DNA of 64,000 bases from Streptomyces pactum (GTDB taxonomy: Bacteria; Actinomycetota; Actinomycetes; Streptomycetales; Streptomycetaceae): positions 4,836,001 through 4,900,000 of the forward strand of contig NZ_JACYXC010000001.1 in NCBI RefSeq assembly GCF_016031615.1. The letters run 5' to 3'. The notes below the pieces were generated by a model. That model did no database searches. It was not told the DNA's origin and saw nothing but the letters and a program-made list of their open reading frames with translations. Both the position numbers and the translations under genes were made by a program. Below are positions 62,621 to 64,000 of the stretch, piece by piece. Numbering within the stretch: position 1 is the stretch's first letter; every line of letters begins with the position of its first letter.

Positions 62621-64000
62621 ATGGACATCGAGATAGCCGACCTCCGCCTGCTGAAGGCCGTCGCCGAGACCGGCAGCCTGGCCGGGGCCGCACGCCGGCT
62701 GGGGACCCACCAGGGCACTCTCAGCCGCCGGCTGAAGCGGATCGAACGCACCACCGGCGTGGTCGTCTTCCGGCGCGGGCACGAGGGGGCCACCCCGACC
62801 GCGGCGGGGCGGGTGCTGCTGCGGGGGGCCGACGCCATCCTGCCCCTGGTGGACCGACTGGTCGAGGCCGCCGCGACGGACCCGGCCCCCGACCTCCGGG
62901 ACGGGTCGGAAGACCGTCCCGAGGTGGTGGGTGCGGACGATCACGAGGTCGCTCCGGGGACCGCCGGTGCGCAAGGCCCCGCGAGGAACGGGCCGGAGGC
63001 GCCCCCCGGGGGCCCCGTGGCCGGCCTGCGGCCCGGCCCGCCGGACGCCCCCGCGCGGGCTCCGGGGCCGCCCGCCCACGGACAGCCGGGGCACCACCCC
63101 GGGCGGGCGCGGCCGGGGCGTCCGGTACGGGCGGGGGAGCCCGTGCGGGACGTGGCGCCCGTCAGGTACGGGGACCCCGAACGGCTCGGGGACCCAGAAC
63201 CGGCTGATGTTCCCGTCAGAGGTGGGACCCCTGACAGGGCCGGGCACCCCGTAAGGCCCGCGCAACCAGTAAGGGACGGGGCACCCGCAAGGCCCGCGGG
63301 ACCCCTGAGGGAGGGGAAACCCGTAAGGCCCTCGGATCCCGTAGGGGACGGGGCTCCCGTAAGGCCCGCGGAACCCGTACGGGAAGGGGGGCCCGTAGGG
63401 GACGGAGGACCCGCAAGGGCGGGGGAGCCCGTCGGGGAGAGGACGGCGGACCGGGCACGTACCGCGGCGAAGGACCCCGTACGGGTCGGAGCCGTGCCCA
63501 ACGCGGTCCTGCCGCTCATCGCTGGGCACCTCGGCTCCCTCCTGCCCGGGACCCCGATCGCCCTGAGTACCGCCGATTCCGGGACGGCACTGCTCGACCT
63601 GGTACGTGCCCACCGGCTGGATCTGGCGGTCCTGCGGCACCGCATGGGAATCGACGCGCCGCCGCCGGACGGGGTCCAGACGCTCGCGGTGGCGGAGGAA
63701 CGGCTGCTGGTCGGGGTCGCGGAACGGCACCGGCTGGCCGGCCGGCGCCGGCTCACGCTGGCCGATCTGGGCGCCGAGACGTGCGTTCTCGCCGGTCCCC
63801 GGCACGGCGCGCTGGGCCGTCACTTCCTCGACGCGGTGGAACGTGCGGCCGCCGGCGGCGAGGGACGGCCGGGGCTGCGCTGGGCGGCGGACGGGGCGGA
63901 GGCCGCGGCGCTCGCCTGCGCCCTGGACGCGGTGCTGCCGTGCTACCCGTGCCCCGCGCCGGTCCCGGGCATCACCTACCTGCCGCTGGACGACCCGGCG
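62621..64000 (+). CDS. LysR regulator with a hexapeptide-repeat insert, C-terminus beyond window
   Basis: 460 codons visible, no stop before the edge. Residues 1-65 are a LysR-type winged helix (ADLRLLKAVAETGSLAGAAR, THQGTLSRRLKRIERTTG). From about 88 to 285 a low-complexity region is inserted, containing 17 hexapeptides of type xxxPVR (63131-63436). The effector domain resumes with VRVGAVPNAVLPLIAGHLG at about 287. ATG 62621 is drawn; GTG 62603, which overlaps the preceding LysR stop as GTGA, would couple the two genes and add six residues. Probably co-transcribed with the first LysR gene. Confidence 0.8.
   Translation, partial: MDIEIADLRLLKAVAETGSLAGAARRLGTHQGTLSRRLKRIERTTGVVVFRRGHEGATPTAAGRVLLRGADAILPLVDRLVEAAATDPAPDLRDGSEDRPEVVGADDHEVAPGTAGAQGPARNGPEAPPGGPVAGLRPGPPDAPARAPGPPAHGQPGHHPGRARPGRPVRAGEPVRDVAPVRYGDPERLGDPEPADVPVRGGTPDRAGHPVRPAQPVRDGAPARPAGPLREGKPVRPSDPVGDGAPVRPAEPVREGGPVGDGGPARAGEPVGERTADRARTAAKDPVRVGAVPNAVLPLIAGHLGSLLPGTPIALSTADSGTALLDLVRAHRLDLAVLRHRMGIDAPPPDGVQTLAVAEERLLVGVAERHRLAGRRRLTLADLGAETCVLAGPRHGALGRHFLDAVERAAAGGEGRPGLRWAADGAEAAALACALDAVLPCYPCPAPVPGITYLPLDDPA
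63131..63436 (+). repeat. Seventeen tandem 18-bp units coding for xxxPVR hexapeptides
   Basis: The frame reads AGEPVR, DVAPVR, YGDPER, LGDPEP, ADVPVR, GGTPDR, AGHPVR, PAQPVR, DGAPAR and so on without an indel for 306 bases. Pro is invariant at position 4, Val/Arg usual at 5-6. DNA copies share CCCGTAAGGCCCGC-like cores, so the array is still fairly young. Confidence 0.85.

Overview
High-GC actinobacterial chromosome, almost certainly Streptomyces or a close relative. Codon third positions are nearly all G or C, GTG starts and 4-bp stop/start overlaps are common, and the gene set is streptomycete: an Flp/Tad pilus locus with prepilin peptidase, a DasR-type chitinase operator, WhiB-like and LysR/OxyR regulators, a SpoIIE-type phosphatase and a fumarase / WblI / GlpX / Xse neighbourhood. 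No rRNA, tRNA or CRISPR array was seen.

Layout. 1-1050: start of a secreted GH18 chitinase (minus) with a DasR-like operator upstream. 1581-14195: Tad pilus locus (zinc-ribbon protein, CpaB, CpaE/TadE, TadE/CpaF/TadB, TadC, Flp pilin, broken TadG-like gene, lipoprotein, OmpA-like protein, broken DUF192 gene, prepilin peptidase). 14571-23062: SGNH esterase, aldo/keto reductase, prenyl transferase, PIN-PhoH protein, SLT transglycosylase, AI-2E-type membrane protein. 23450-25646: ahpCD divergent from oxyR. 26152-29758: PadR-controlled ABC exporter. 30657-34915: GAF/SpoIIE phosphatase, methyltransferase, DUF402 protein. 35253-47883: FumC, secreted SGNH-lectin, subtilase, kinase/solute-binding protein, a small serine-integrase element lodged in the 3' end of the class I fumarase gene, then that fumarase. 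48326-54690: DUF1707 protein, WblI-like, GlpX, DUF4245, nitroreductase, XseB/XseA. 54855-60804: thioredoxin reductase, subtilase, secreted thioredoxin, rhodanese, NCS1 permease and a tRNA-dependent cyclodipeptide synthase. 61152-64000: two LysR regulators, both carrying in-frame peptide repeats; the second runs off the window.

How the parts work together. The Tad genes cover almost a whole pilus machine: pilin, minor pilins, ATPase, platform proteins, CpaB/CpaE and the processing peptidase. Several neighbouring genes are joined in one reading frame without stop codons. OxyR faces the AhpC/AhpD peroxidase pair. The most distinctive accessory module is the operon cyclodipeptide synthase - NCS1 permease - rhodanese, divergent from a LysR gene with a LysR-type box between them. 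Beside it is a second group of secreted thioredoxin, subtilase and thioredoxin reductase.

Caution on sequence quality or decay. At least five genes (TadG-like, DUF192, SpoIIE phosphatase, kinase/solute-binding protein, resolvase) need one-base shifts, mostly inside short homopolymers, to restore family-like proteins. These may be assembly errors or real inactivation. The sequence alone cannot decide.
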